Numbered from the stretch's first letter, positions 33,196 to 46,310 are shown. The stretch is DNA of 64,000 bases from Adiantum capillus-veneris (GCA_014529385.2 CM043953.1:92740842-92804841); one strand, 5' to 3'. The notes: generated by a model from the sequence alone, not told the origin. Program-made: numbers and translations.

Positions 33196-35246
33196 TGTCA
33201 CAAACGGGAGCGCATAGCAATATAAAATATACTCGGATAAATAAAATTTATCACTTAATATTGAAGCCAAAGGATATAGACAGAAATAGATAGAGAGAGA
33301 GAGAGAGAGATAAAGTGAGAAGATCGACACAGTACTGGGGACCAGAATATGGGTTGGTCCCCCCCCGTAATAGTATCTTTATTATTGAGGAGAAGTCTAT
33401 ACAAGCACTTGAACCGAACGTATTACCACGTTCATTCTAGAATAGGACTTGATGGTTCCCGGAAGCCTCAGCTTCCGATTCCTAGGGCAAAACCCTATTC
33501 CAAGGAACTTCCGTTCCTTATTTCAATTCCTTGAGAATCAAGGTTCTCGCCTCTAGATCTCACCTTCCAAACTCAGAGCATGACATCCGTGCAACACTCT
33601 TTTAGAACTCTATTTCCAGAGTCCTCTCCTCGCAAAACAACTCTGCTTTCTCGGACACGAAGTCTTTACTTGGGAATCCCAACTTTCGGATCGCAACTTG
33701 AGAGCCTACTTCTCTCCGATCCGTGATCTACTTCCCAAACTCGGATACGAAACCCCTAGGCTGATGTGGCTCTAGTTCCTCAGAGCGCTTTTCTCCTGCA
33801 GAGGCTCATACCTTCCTCTGCTCCTACTCCCTCACTAAGAGGAAGTACACCTGCAAACAAATACTTAGAGTTCATAACATGAAAATCGTTACCTTCAAAG
33901 TCTCGACGCTCGAAACGCAACTCAGTTCTCGAAAAGCAATTCCCCGGAAGAGATCTCTCCATAGAAAATCCTCTCTTCCAATCCTACACACAAAAGAGGT
34001 GTGTTTTGCGGTTCCTTCTCATAAATCAGCCCCGTCTACGATGTTTAGGGTCTGAAATCAGAGAAAAACAGCAGCTTGTCGCAATGGAAACACGCTCCGT
34101 AAGCACTTCTTCATGAGGGAACTCGCGCACTGGGTCTTGGCGACATTTGGTACACTTGGGGCAGCCATGGGCATCACCTGCAACGTCTTCTTTACGGCTG
34201 AAATTTGCAGCAGCATCTCCTCCTTGCAAAGATTGGTCCTCCTCTCTGAGTAAGGGCATGTGATGCTTTTATAGCTCCTAGCCACGGGCACGAATAGCTG
34301 CTCACGTAGAGATTGCGGCCGGGTTTTTTTTTTCATTTTTTTTCATTTTTTTTCATTTTTTTTTTCTGCTCTACCTGAAAAAGAGAGAGAGAAAGCGCTG
34401 GCTAATCTGTTGCCTTATTTATCAGATGGCTGCCCACTTATTAAGTGGGCGGTCGGTCACCTTTCAAAATGGTTTGAATCTGTCCAAAAACTCAATAAAA
34501 CCTTATAAATTAAAAATAATGCTTTCACAGCACTTCCCAGGCGTCCCTGGATGCAATTACATGCACAGTTGCAATGCAGACACAGACTTCCTCGCGAGAA
34601 AGCATCTGCTTTCCCAAAAGGCAATCCCGCTTTCTCAAAAAGCATCTGTTTTTTCTCAAAGTTTTCTTTGAACCCATCTTCATTCAAGTGCTTCATCTTC
34701 ATTCAATTTTTCTCTGAACCCATCTTCATTCAAGTGCTTGCTTTTTCCTTATGCACAATTCTAACACAGTTCGGAATTTCCTCCCGACTATGGATATTCC
34801 CTTTCCAATGCACCCGTCACCCACCTTGTGACGCATCAGGAATACCCATCACCTAGTCCTTTCCTACCGAACTTACGGTACAATCTCCTTCACGATGCTT
34901 TATGTCACCCATCCTATGACGCATCAAAGATGTCCGTTCCCAGATGGTCGGATACTTCTTTCCGATGCTCCCTCTCACCCATCCAATGTGACGCATCAGA
35001 AGTACCCGTTCCTGGTGGCCTTACAAATATTCCCGTTCTCAGTGTTCCCGTCATTACTTTAAATGACGCACTAGGAATACTCTGTACTCGGATGTCTCCA
35101 GTGAGAAAAACCCTCTCACTTAAAATTCCAGTAATTCATTTAGAATTATTTTTCCTTGGTGTTCCAAGCGAGAAAACCCTCTCACTTATAAATCCAATAA
35201 TTCATTTAGAATTATTTTTCTGTAAGATAAAGCCAATTTAGCAACA
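33196..35246 (-). repeat. 5' LTR (right copy)
   Basis: 2051 bases, TGTCACAAAC to TTAGCAACA. It is longer than the left copy mainly because of a duplicated TTCATTCAAG/TCTCTGAACC segment near 34680-34740 and a T-rich repeat near 34325-34365. Confidence 0.93.
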
Positions 35247-35251
35247 AATAA

Positions 35252-36880
35252 CCCACGCCTCCAAGCAAAGTCAATAAGTTATAAATCTATTTATAACGAA
35301 TACACCAATAGTTAAAAGATTGTTTTCCTAGCTTCATACAATTTTTATATGATATTTGGTTACTCAAGACCTCGTAGATGTCATCAGATATAGCTTTTAC
35401 TATTTTTCCATACTTTAAAGTCATAAATATCTTTTTAATTAATTTCCTAGTAAAATAGGGTTTTAACCTAAGATTTAAATGATTCCCTTCTTTCAAATAC
35501 TTTAAAAAATCTTCCCTAATTATCATATATAGATCTTTACGTGTATCAATATTAAGTAAATTTGTTTGAAAAGCTATTTCAGTATTTTGTAGCAAAAAAG
35601 GCATCATTTGATAAGTTGAAGAACTAGCATCCATAAATACAAGGTCAAACTCAGAAAAACCACCTTCTAACACTAATATAGCCTTGCACATAGATTGAAA
35701 AGGATCTTTAGCAATCTTCATTGAATCAATTATATAATCATCTATTTCCCCATCTTTGTAATTGTTGTACCATTGACCAAACCATTTTATTGAAGATTCA
35801 TCATTTTCAAATCCTGAACTAATCGTTTAGCCGTCGCTATTTTTATAGATAATGGTATCCTATTTAATGTCAACTTTTGAAAATAACTTTAAAAAAAAAA
35901 AAAAAAAAACTCCTATATAGGTCACACTCATGCAAGTTAAAAATGCATGTATGATATACCCTTCCTCTAAAATCTTGATGAAAAGATGGAAAGTATAAGT
36001 CATAATCATTATATGCTTTAGCCAATAAAAACACATTTTGCTCGTTACGAGCCTTTTGAGATTCAATTAAAAATTCTTTTAATAAGGTTTTGTAATTAAA
36101 ATCTACATGGTTCTTCAATTCTAACACAAAATTATCTGGATTTATACCTATAAAATGATCATTTGAAAATTATCTGTTTTCTATTAGTTTATTCCAATTA
36201 TCTGTCAAAAAAGTTATTACATTTTTATCAATTCTAAATCTTACACACTGTAATTTTGAAATAAAAGGTAAGTACTCACTTTCAAATCTTATAGACATTT
36301 TAAGCTTAAATAGTTGAGGATTTTTACTGCTAATAAGACGATAACAATAATATATATCTAGAGAATGAGTTAAATAACTACCACGTCATAAAGCTTTAAT
36401 CAATGTTTTACGATTCTTTTCACACCCTTCAGTTTCTATATACTTAGAAAGTAAAAGAGTTAAAATAGCTCCTCCTAAAATTTTGATTTTATTTTCTTTA
36501 TTAATTGCAGATTCTAATTAGAATTCATCCTCACATTACGACATATAAGTTGAGTTGTCATACCCCTTTTTATTAAAATTATTTTACCTAGCTTATCTAT
36601 TAAGGTATGAGATTTTACTATAGGATTTTTATTCTCGAAATCATTAAAAATTTGACCCAAACGTAAATTACTAGCACTTCCAATGTATATATGTCCAATT
36701 TATGTAATACATCTATTATATAATCATCTTTTAATGTCTCTACTATACATTGTTTATATTAGAAACTCTTTTACCTTTTGTTAAATGATCACTTGTTAAT
36801 TTATCATATAAATTTGATGATGTTTTATAGACATATTTTTCATCAAATAACACAGTAGGTTGCTCTATTTGAAGTTGTAA
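35252..36880 (-). pseudogene. rpo: phage-type RNA polymerase of a linear mitochondrial plasmid, main part
   Basis: Single-subunit RNA polymerase features in order on the minus strand: a decayed N-terminal region with RGSYLTHSLDIYYCYR (near 36380); LYFPSFHQDFRGRVY (near 35950), matching the DFRGR motif; FMDASSSTY (near 35635), the motif carrying the first catalytic Asp; and RKLIKKIFMTLKYG (near 35450), the fingers motif with catalytic Lys and Tyr. A TAG at 35287-35289 and a T-run shift at 35891-35909 break the frame. The gene resumes beyond the LTR element at 28362. With the DNA polymerase downstream on the same strand, this is the gene pair typical of linear mitochondrial plasmids of plants and fungi. 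The first part is cut by a CACTA derivative near 36870. Confidence 0.9.
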
Positions 36881-37819
36881 GTGCACGATGGTAGATTGGG
36901 TAACTATTTGGGATGAGTAGTACAACTGTGATTCTGCCCCGACTACTCCACCAAAAGGTATGTCAAGGTATTCCATATTTTTAAGGCCTCCATATTGGAA
37001 GGACTTAAAATGAAGGACTTAAAAATAGAACACCTCTTAGATCCCATGCACATATTCAAGAATGTAGCCGTGTGGGACCACATTATTGGCAATAAGAACT
37101 CATTGGGGACGAGGGAGGATTTGAAGGTCTTGAAACGTCTCTCCACCTTTTCCACTCTAGGTCAAGCCCCTAATGGAAAGATCATATTTTGAAAGACAAT
37201 TCATAAACATTTTCTATACTCTAATTAAGTTAAGGAAAAAAATTGTCGTGCCGTCCATTCAGCTCTCTCCCCTCCTCTTTGTCTGTCTAATTTTGTGAAG
37301 AATGCTAAATTATGTTAATCAAGTCGGATTAATTTAATTAATAGCTCAAGTGTAGGTCATGTGCACATTGTTGCAAGATAGAGCTTGAAGAAACTAACAT
37401 AGGTGGTACCATCTAGTAAAATGTGGGCACACTTCACTCTATCATGCCTATGCCTCAGCAGAAGATGTCCTCCATGTTTAGCTTCTCATCCCTTAGAGTG
37501 CTTGATTTACATAGAGGCGTATCATAACTTTAGGATGAAGCAGGCCCTTCATAGTTTCATGTTTATCCACAGAGAAAAACACCAAATATTGAATGTTTAA
37601 GTGCAAAAGCAAGATTGAAGAATAGACAAGGTAATTTCAGCAGCAATAATCACGATGATATTGGCATTAATATGCGTGGAAATATCCACGATAATATTTG
37701 AAATACAACCCCCCCTTCCCTCGTACTCCTCTCTCTTCTTTATCAAGCCCATTTTGGACTCTCTCTCTCTACAAAAAGCGATAAAAGACCGTGGTAAACA
37801 ATTTGAAATTTTCATAGTG
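36870..37819 (+). mobile_element. family-II CACTA deletion derivative
   Basis: The right end, read in reverse, is CACTATGAAAATTTCAAATT followed by GTTTACCACGG and CTACAAAA-type sequence, so it is the same terminus type as 39802 and 49038. The 5' side is truncated: homology to the TNP2 gene at 42260-42690 starts abruptly within plasmid sequence near 36870-36880. 37200-37700 is AT-rich without a gene. Confidence 0.8.
36885..37192 (+). pseudogene. TNP2 transposase fragment
   Basis: It encodes the segment before and including LLDPMHIFKNVAVWDHIIGNK and NSLGTREDLKVLKRL, collinear with the family-II TNP2 at 42270-42690. Only about 100 codons are left. There is a frame change near 36990. Confidence 0.85.
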
Positions 37820-39801
37820 TAAGATAGGGGGGCTTTTGAAAATACTTAAAACCCCGTATGTATGGGTTTATGTAAGTTATATAATCTCTGTAGATAGGGG
37901 TCAGGTTAGTATGCATGGTTTTGTATAGGGCTTGAGGTTTTCTTGCAAGTGATATCCTCTCACAAGAATATTGAATACCCTGGGTCTAACCCTCTATCTC
38001 TACATGTTGTTCAAACACCTACTCAATCACCACACCATCAGACAAGCAAGATAAACATTTATCCCATACCTCATCACCTGTAAAATTGGTAGCACCTTCC
38101 TCTTTGCATCTAACCTCGTGCTACACCTATAATTACCTCCACAAGTTCAATTTCTAGAGCTACCTCTCCACATAATTCACGCACCAACTTAGGAACCATA
38201 TAGTGCACCTCTGCATGCTCACCAAGGCAAGGTTTTCACACCCCCTATATAGGAAAATCACCTCGATGTACCTTTGTCTCATCTTCACTCAAGTTTGATG
38301 TGGAAAGAAGACCATTTTCCTCCACTACGTCTTCAAAGACTTGCAGTATTTTTTCATGATGGTAGGCCACTTCAAGCACCTTCACTCAAATCTAATGTAG
38401 AAATAAGATCATGTTTCTCACTATGTCTTCAAAGCCTTGCACTTCTACATGGTAGGCTACTTCAAGCATCGCTTTCCAATCTTTGTCAACATAAACCACT
38501 AAATCCTGTACAAAATTAGAACTTCAATCACTCCAAGAATCTTTTTCATCACTCTCATATCTGCTATTAGCAAAACCTAGTAAACCTTCAGTGTACAAGT
38601 CAACTTCTTTATCAATAACTGATTGCATGCATACCTCTTGGTCAAACCTTCCATCCAATTGGGCACTTGAAATTCTTGTCTTGAGTCTGCGAGATGAAAC
38701 ATGCTTGAATCATTGACCACAACTGCCTATTGGAAACCTTCAAATTGTTGAGCCAGTCCTTTTCTTTGCCTTGCATCCCCTTAGCTTGGTCTTTTTGTCA
38801 GCATTTGTAACAACATCATGTACAAATCCAAGTCTGATATCCAATCTTCTGCATCTTCCTTGAATCCAGTGGGCCGCAATTTGGACTCAACTTCAAGATT
38901 TATCACTCCACCATGGATCAATCATTGTGCTCCTCTGTACTAGGGGCACCACAAGATGGAGAGGGAGATTGGGGAACACACCCAGCACACACATAGTTAC
39001 CTCTCTATAGACATCATTTGCAACACCCCTATCCCCTAGTCAACACACACACAAATACACAATTCTCCAACCTCTGTTGTACACATTCACACTCAAACAC
39101 TCTAAATCATGTCATGATGGCTTCAGCTTCTACCCCTTTAGAGCACCTTATACCATAGGTAAGCTATCGGATATCCATTGATATACATGAATGCTTCCAC
39201 AACCACTGACATACACGCAATTTCTTATACAAACTTTCTCTTTTTGCATACATTACATCCAGACAAGAAATGCAAGAGAATAAAATCAACACCAAGATCA
39301 CAATTACATTGATTTGAATGGCTCGGGTAGGCCGGTTTGATATAGTGTTCATGAGTACCACAATTCTCCATTTCTTCATGCGGCTATGAGTCATCCTTCA
39401 TGCCTTGCATATGTCGCCCCTGTTCATGCCCCGACCAAAAACTTGCTTCTTGTCCCTCCCATTGGTCTCTTTCTTTTGACGTCCCTTTCCACCCTTGTAA
39501 CACCCCAGGGTCATCCACCCTTCATGCTAGCCTTATCCTCATTCATTGCTCGCTTTACTCACAAGAATCTATACTTGCAGACAACACCCGGCTCTCTTGG
39601 CCCCCCTTATTGTTATGCAGCACTGGTCTTTTTCCTCCTAGGAAGCTGGCCGCCTTCCATGCTCTCTCTGCAACATTGTCTCCCCTTGCAACCTGCGGCC
39701 AACTATGCACTCATCCAAAAAAGCTTTTTTACCCCTCACGTCACCTCTCCACCTCCTCGACAGTATTGCTTCTTTTCATAAATAGAGCCCTCGTTATGTT
39801 T
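37820..39801. other. mostly unassigned; possible gag remnant on minus strand
   Basis: No intact gene. On the minus strand near 38930-38830 the peptide LRPTGFKEDAEDWISDLDLY resembles the start of retrotransposon gag proteins, and the surrounding sequence is broken. A plus-strand frame at 39386-39781 has no recognisable motif and biased composition, so it was not called. Confidence 0.35.
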
Positions 39802-39829
39802 CACTATGAATATATACAATTGGTCACCG

Positions 39830-39896
39830 TGGTCTTTTATCGTGTTTTGTAAAGAGAAGGTCCAAGATCAGCTGAAGAGGGAAGAGACAGGAGGGT

Positions 39897-39934
<38 letters not shown>

Positions 39935-40136
39935 CTGGGGGGGGGGGTTTAATTTCAAATATTATTGTGACTATTTCCGTGACTATTACCGTGATATATT
40001 TGTGACTATTATCGTGATATTTACCTCTAATATTGCGGCTACTATTAACGCATTTGTTTTTGGAGCACAATTTTAGCGCCCAAACGTTCAATTTTTGGCT
40101 TAAACATCCCCCCCCCCCCCCCCCCCCCCCCCCCCC
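39830..40136. repeat. left subterminal region with poly(G) and poly(C) tracts
   Basis: It shares TTTTGTA-AGAGAAGGTCCAA with 49070-49090. G runs at 39897-39934 and 39937-39947, then TATTACCGTG-type repeats, then about 29 C at 40108-40136 followed by CAAATTTTGGTGTTTCC, which is also found after the poly(C) at 49266-49292. Confidence 0.8.
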
Positions 40137-40398
40137 TTCCCAAATTTTGGTGTTTCCTTCTTCTTAAAAAAATTTAAAGAACATTATATGAAGTTTTTAC
40201 ATTTCAAAAAGTAGATATAAAAACATGGAGCAATAGTTAGATATGTTGAATTACACTTGTATACAGCTAAACTAATCACTATCACTCGATTAACATAATT
40301 TAGCATGTTTTACAAAATTAGAGAGAGGAAGAAGGGGGAGAGACAGATGAATGGATGACACAACCAAAATATTACATAATTTAAAGTATTCAAAATGT

Positions 40399-43300
40399 TT
40401 ATGAATCATCTTCCAAAAGATCCCTACAAGAAGCATCATCCAATTCTAAGCCCATGGCTCCTAAATCAATAAAGAGAGAAAAAAAATTGTCTTTTGTGGA
40501 TGCGCTGGCTTCATCATCTTCAAATTTTTCATCCTCCATCTCATCATCTTCATCATCATGACAATCATCCTTGCTAAAACTTGCGAGCGCCGGACATGAT
40601 TCATCGACCTCCCTCTCCTTTGTCTCCCCCTCATCCAAAGTAGGAGGTGTAAGAGGGTCGAAGATGGTGTCTGCTTCATTAGTGGAAAAAATGGTTCTCC
40701 TCCAAGGTGTTACGGGAATTATGAACCAATGTTTTGGTTGGTGGATTGCTTGGATATAGATGACCTATAGTAGAGAAGCTCAAATTGAGTAACATTGGTA
40801 TCATTAATGTTACAAGCAAATAAGAATAAAAAAGGTAGTCACTCACCTGCTCACAATTGCGTGGAAAACTAAATTGTTATACCTCCTTGTGTGATGCACA
40901 CTAGAGTCCACCATGTAGAGGTCATTCTCATGTTGTCTAGACACATTTGCAAACTACTTGCACTTGAGGATGAAGGTATGAAAGGTTCTAGAATTAACCT
41001 TAGTATCCTTTCAATAGTTTCATAGTACGTGGTTACATCACCATTTGTGTCAAAGTTGCCCATCATGCCACAATCCATGGTGGTTCTACACTCGTCAATG
41101 TGTCATGTACGAAAGTGATGACCCTTTGACCACATAGAGTTAAAGGAAAGGCACTACAAAATAGGGAAAAAATATTTTATCAATTACAAAGATAAAATGA
41201 AGAAAAAAATATACAATATGGTTTAGGTATATGAGTACTCTACCTTTGATACACATTCTCGTGCATACTCCCATTCTTTGCCAGTGATGTCTCTCCACCC
41301 GCTTTTGCTTCGGTAATTCTCTCATGAATCCACTCTGCACTAATGAGATCTGGAAAACATGCAAGATGTCTAGGAACTGGGGGTGCCCTCCTTCCTCCAT
41401 GTACTTGTTTCCATGCTTCTCTCTCTATCAAACGCCTTGCATTTTCCATTGTCCACAAGTCAACCCACTTGTTCATAACCTTTGCATTGAGAATACAAAA
41501 GTTATTGACAACTCGGGATAGATTCATATCCATGTTAAATAATTTTCCCTTTCCACTTGGCAAGTGTGAAGTCATCCTTGCATCTTCCTCGTCTGACCAC
41601 ATGCGAGGCATTGAAGATCAACTTGTGCCGAATACTTTGATATGTAAACAAATGCCTCTTGCATAATCCACCCTTTGGCCATACATACCTCTGGTTGAGA
41701 CCATAGATGCACAAAATCTTTGAGAGTCTTTTAAAAACTCTCTTAAAAGAACATCCATCGTGCGTGCACTAATCCACATATAGCAATCTCCTCCACGACG
41801 TGAACCAAGAGATGGATTTGACTAAGAAAGATTAATTGAGGAAATGCAATGGAACAAAAAGTTTCTGTTGCAAGTGTTTGAGCAACAGGGATAGCATCTA
41901 TTTCAATTTCCATGGAGCTCACAAATCTGCAAGAAAACACACAAGGTTATAGTAAGTGATCGTTGAGGTTTTTGTGTACATTAAAAAAGTGTCATTGAGT
42001 GGAGTCTTGTGGTGTACCTTATTAACTCTCCAAGTTTAAAAATAGCATCCCTGAATTTTTTGTCTCGACATATACACATACTCACAAGCAGAATCGCTAT
42101 AATGTAAATTAGGAAAAGGGAAAGTGAGAGAAATTCATACATACAAACAATAGATAGAATAGAGAGAGGGACATTAATTGAAGCATCTGGTGCCAATCAT
42201 GGGACTTCAACCCATAAAATTGAACACTTCCACCCTTATTAGCTTTTGTGAAAGCTCCCTTTATTGACCTCATGTATCATGTTGGGGTGTGTGTGTGTGT
42301 GTGTGTGCGCGCAAAAAAGACGCAATGGTACCCTTCACTTTGTCTAATTCTTCTTTGGCTAGCATCCATGGTGCTTTAGCAAGCACAATCTTCCCATTAG
42401 GGGCACGGAGTGGAGTAATAGAGGCGGGGAGACGTTTCAAGACCCTCAAATCCTCCCTCGCCCCCAATGAGTCCTTCTTGCCAATAATGTGGTCACACAG
42501 GGTTTGGGCTACATTCTTGAATATGTGCATGGGATTCAAGAGGTTTTGTATTTTTAAGTCCTTCCAATATGGAAGCCTTAAAAAATATGGAATACCTTGA
42601 CATACCTTTTGGTATAGTACTTGGAGCCGGATTGTTGTTGTAGTGCTCTTCCCAAATGGTTGCCCAATTTGCCATCTTGAGCTTTAGAGACATCTTCCCA
42701 TTTTTTGGAGCCTTGTGCTTGCTATGACCTTGGGGTAACAAATTAAGGTTGTTTGGATAGATTACCTTATGCGAGACATCTGGCCTCTCTGTCACCAATG
42801 ATGGCCCGCAGTAGAACAAACATTGTGACCCAATGTGGGCAACCCTGCATACATATCATATCATTAGAGAGAAGCTTCAAACTAAAGGGAGAGAGATATC
42901 TCCAAGGCCAAGATAGTCGTGCATAGTCCACATAAGGATTCCCCTCACAATGGCTTCTCTCCCCCCTTTGCAAGTGAGACATCTACAACAAGAATGCCTC
43001 TCCATAACTCCTCCACGATGAAGGGCTAGAGGTCGACATCAATATTCGACACTTTGTATTTCCCTGGCACAAGCAATGAAAGAAGTATATTGCCCTTCTT
43101 CGTTGTCTCCTATGGTGGAATATTGTTGTTGACAATCACCACAGGCCAAGTGTCCATGGAATAGACTTAGTACTGAAGGGATTGACAACATCACTTGCTA
43201 ACCCAAACCTCAAGTGTTGAGGCTTCAACCCAAACTTTGGTCATTGAGTTTTGATGTTCCTCGATGGAGGTGAATCAGTAGGGACACGCATCATTCCATC

Positions 43301-44307
43301 ATTTGAGTGGTGAATGGAGTGCCACGCAAGAAGCTCCATGGTAGACCTCCTTTTAAAAATGTTTTGAATGCGAGGCATTAATGGAAAATGTCTCAATACC
43401 TTGGGGGGTGGGTTCGTCCCACTCACTCCGGTCTTGTATCATGCCTCCACGCACATGGGACATGAGGTAGAATGTGCATGCTCATTGGGGTATAGCATGC
43501 AATGATTGATGCAAGCGTATATGCACTCATACTCCATACCAAGTGTAGTGACATATGATTTAGCTCCTTGATGATCTTGAGGCATGTGGTGATCTTTTGG
43601 CAACATTTTGTCCATCAAACTACAACAAACAGGTAAATTAATACAATTGCGCCAAGGAGGCACCATGAGGGAGAGAGATGTATAAAAATCCATACAACAA
43701 ACTTACCCAAGGAGTGTATTGACACTTGCATTGCTCCAACCAAATTTATCTTGCAAGTTGAGGACTTCCAAACGATGCCCAGAGAACTGAGTACTGTGCA
43801 TTGTTGTAAAGAGGTGTTCGGGCACTCACCAGCAAGATTTCCTTCATTGCCATTGTCTATGGATTGGCTGGCAATCCTCCTCGCACACATCGCATTCATG
43901 AGCCACTAACTCATCACACATGTCGAACATGTTCACAACCTCTACCTCAAAGTGCGACTAAGACGCCAGAGGAGGAGCTGTTGAAGTAGAGCTAGTGGGA
44001 GGACCACCATGCAGTGCACCCAATTTTTCCAATAGTTGTTGTCCTGCAATTAGGCCTTGCGTGCCGGCGCACCACCACCGAACACAAACCAATGGGACAC
44101 CTCCTCAAGCAAATGGTGAGTGGCTCTCTCATCTCTCCAAGCGCTTTTTCGAGGATGCCAAAGACCTTCGTTCTTCATGTGCTCAAACAATGCGCCAAAA
44201 CAAGGAATTGTACTTTTGCACTTGGCGCAAGGACAAGGGAGTTTGTCCTTGAGCCATAGATCACGTTTAGGACCGTTTGGGGGGCCACGATCATCCCAGT
44301 CGACATC
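40399..44307 (-). pseudogene. CACTA TNP2 transposase, family II
   Basis: Minus strand, multi-exon. After a TGTAG acceptor near 44308 comes DWDDRGPPNGPKRDLW and the zinc-type CPCAKCK, then GLWHPRKSAWRDE and HWFVFGGGAPA. The Transposase_21 core is spread over 43700-42270 (YVTTLGMEYECIYAC, KVLRHFPLMPRIQNIF, LLNPMHIFKNVAQTLCDHI, GKKDSLGAREDLRVLKRLP). DUF4218-like sequence is at 42000-41740 (IHLLVHVVEEIAICGLVHARW), and an acidic C-terminus (HDDEDDEMEDEKFEDDEA) ends at 40399. Stops and frameshifts are frequent, including a change near 42600 and a (GT)n run near 42290. It is a close relative of 49562-53885 and about as decayed. Confidence 0.9.
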
Positions 44308-44699
44308 CTACACACGCACAAAATAGAGAGGATGTTTAATTCAAAAAAATTATATTTAGTTATATGTGTATTAAAAAAAAAACAATTAATTAAAGAAAAT
44401 AGTGTCCATTACATATTTCAATAAAAAAAGATAAATGACTAGAAATTCTAAGAGAATAAAGTGCAATGAGTGCTACATTTAAGAAAATAAATAAAGTATT
44501 ATCGGTACTTTCACTAAATGGGTTAATTTTTTAATCACAAATATTTAGGGTAAGGTTAAAAAATGTTTTAAAAAAATCTAAAAGTCCTACAAAATAAGTA
44601 CTCATATAAAAAATTAAAAGTACTCATAGAAAAATCAAAAGGCTAAAAATGACATTATTGATATCTAAGGGTAGAAGGGGGAGGACAAACATTCCTCAT
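44308..44699. other. AT-rich spacer, no gene
   Basis: It presumably contains intron and 5' sequence of the divergent TNP2 gene. Runs of A at 44370-44380. Nothing else was recognised. Confidence 0.5.
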
Positions 44700-45106
44700 C
44701 ACTATATCACATGGGCATGGTCAAATGGGATCAATGGTAGAGGAGGAAAAGTCGGGGCACGTCAATCATGGACCGTCAGATCTGACGTTGCCCTGAATTT
44801 ATTAGTTTGCCCGAATTTACAAATTTTCCCCGAATTTACTAATCGGCCCACATTTACAATATGACATATTTGAATCTCCTATATTTCAACGTACACATGA
44901 GGGTGTAGTGGTTAGTGCACATGGCTCACGGTGGGAAGGTTGGGGATTCAAGACATGGGGTGCGGATCGACCCGAATTTACAAGCCTGCCCGAATTTACT
45001 TTTCTCCCCAAATTTACCAAATGCCCCAAATTTACCAAATGTGCATCTGACGGCCTAGATCACCTCAGCCGTGGATCCCATTTGAGCATGCCCGTGCGAG
45101 ATAGTG
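44700..45106. mobile_element. small inverted-repeat element with CACTAT ends
   Basis: 407 bases. The left end CACTATATCACATGGGCATG is repeated, inverted, at the right end, with the shared stretch CAAATGGGATC (about 33 of 38 positions). Inside are several CCCGAATTTAC repeats and, near 44900-44960, TAGTGGTTAGTGCA followed about 35 bases later by GGGGATTCAAGAC, which resemble Pol III A and B boxes. The adjacent triplets CAT and TGG do not match. Confidence 0.6.
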
Positions 45107-45823
45107 TGGAGGTGGTGGTTTGTACCCCCCCCCCCCCCCCCCCCCCCCCCCCACTACCTCGATATGTTTGTATCCAATTGAAATGACGTTACGCAATAAT
45201 ATCCGCGGTAATCACTGGAACCTAAAAAAGTAAGAAGGGCAGAGTATGCCACGTTTTTGCGGCATATTGTACCCTCTTCCTCTCCACCATCGTACTTGCA
45301 CCAAGCCCCCTCCTCCCTACTCCACCTCCCACACCCTCTACCTCTCTCTCCCTTGTCCATCTCTCTCTGCCTTCTCCCTCACACACACACACATTTTGGT
45401 TCATTTACAGAGGAGTTTTGGTTCATTTGTGATAAAGCCTTTGAAGGTGGTTTACAACGATAATCATAGGACGCTCGACCTAACGGTCAATCATATCTAC
45501 AACTTAAGGTAATCACAAAAGATCTCCTCCCCCCCCCCCCCCCCCTCTCTCTATTGTATTCTACTCCACACACACACACACACAAACACGGACACACACA
45601 CTTACATGCATAAAGATAGAAACAATAAGAGAACGAGAAGTGCACATACCTCATTCATTTGATCGATTGATGCAATAGAGATTATTATAAACGATTTTTT
45701 GACTTAGGTTGTTGAGTGAGGTAGATGCAATCTTCTTGCACGTCATTGTAAACTTGTTTGCTTTGTTTGCAAATGGACTATGAGAGAAATAGATAAAGAA
45801 ATAGGTTGAAGAAAAAAAAAGGT

Positions 45824-45860
<37 letters not shown>

Positions 45861-45917
45861 AGATGAGAGAGGGAGAGAAATAGAAGTAGATGAGAGAGGA
45901 AGAGAAATGAGAAAGAG

Positions 45918-45977
<60 letters not shown>

Positions 45978-46006
45978 GAAAGGGAGAAAGACAGGGAGAG
46001 AGGAAT

Positions 46007-46040
<34 letters not shown>

Positions 46041-46310
46041 GGGGAGGAGAGAGAATAGAGAAAGAGAGGGAGAGATAGAGAGAAATAGAGGGAGAGAGAT
46101 AGAAAGAGAGAGAAAGTGGAAGGGAGGAAGAGATAGAGAGAAAGAGAGGGAGATAAATAGAGAGAAAGAGGAAGGGAGAAAGAGAGGGAGAGATAGAATA
46201 GAGAAAGAGAGATTGAGAGAGAGGGAAAGAGAGAATAGAGAGAATAGGGTAAGAGGGAAAGAAAAAGAGAGATGGAGAGGGAGATAAAAAGAGAGAGATA
46301 GAGAGAGGAA

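Larger units (their letters stand above)
28363..35246 (-). mobile_element. LTR retrotransposon with 2-kb LTRs, mostly non-coding
   Basis: Two LTRs (28363-30351, 33196-35246) enclose 2.84 kb. The duplication AATAA flanks both ends (28358-28362 and 35247-35251). The primer site at 33183-33194 and the purine tract at 30352 put it on the minus strand. Removing it with one AATAA rejoins the RNA polymerase frame (LLTLLGGVGYLCSSLG). Internal coding is limited to a gag remnant; no protease, RT or integrase was recognised, so it is a LARD-like non-autonomous copy. Confidence 0.93.

Noticed and set aside
39386-39852. Two overlapping plus-strand frames of 131 and 150 codons
   Set aside because: They overlap in different phases, with skewed composition and no motif.
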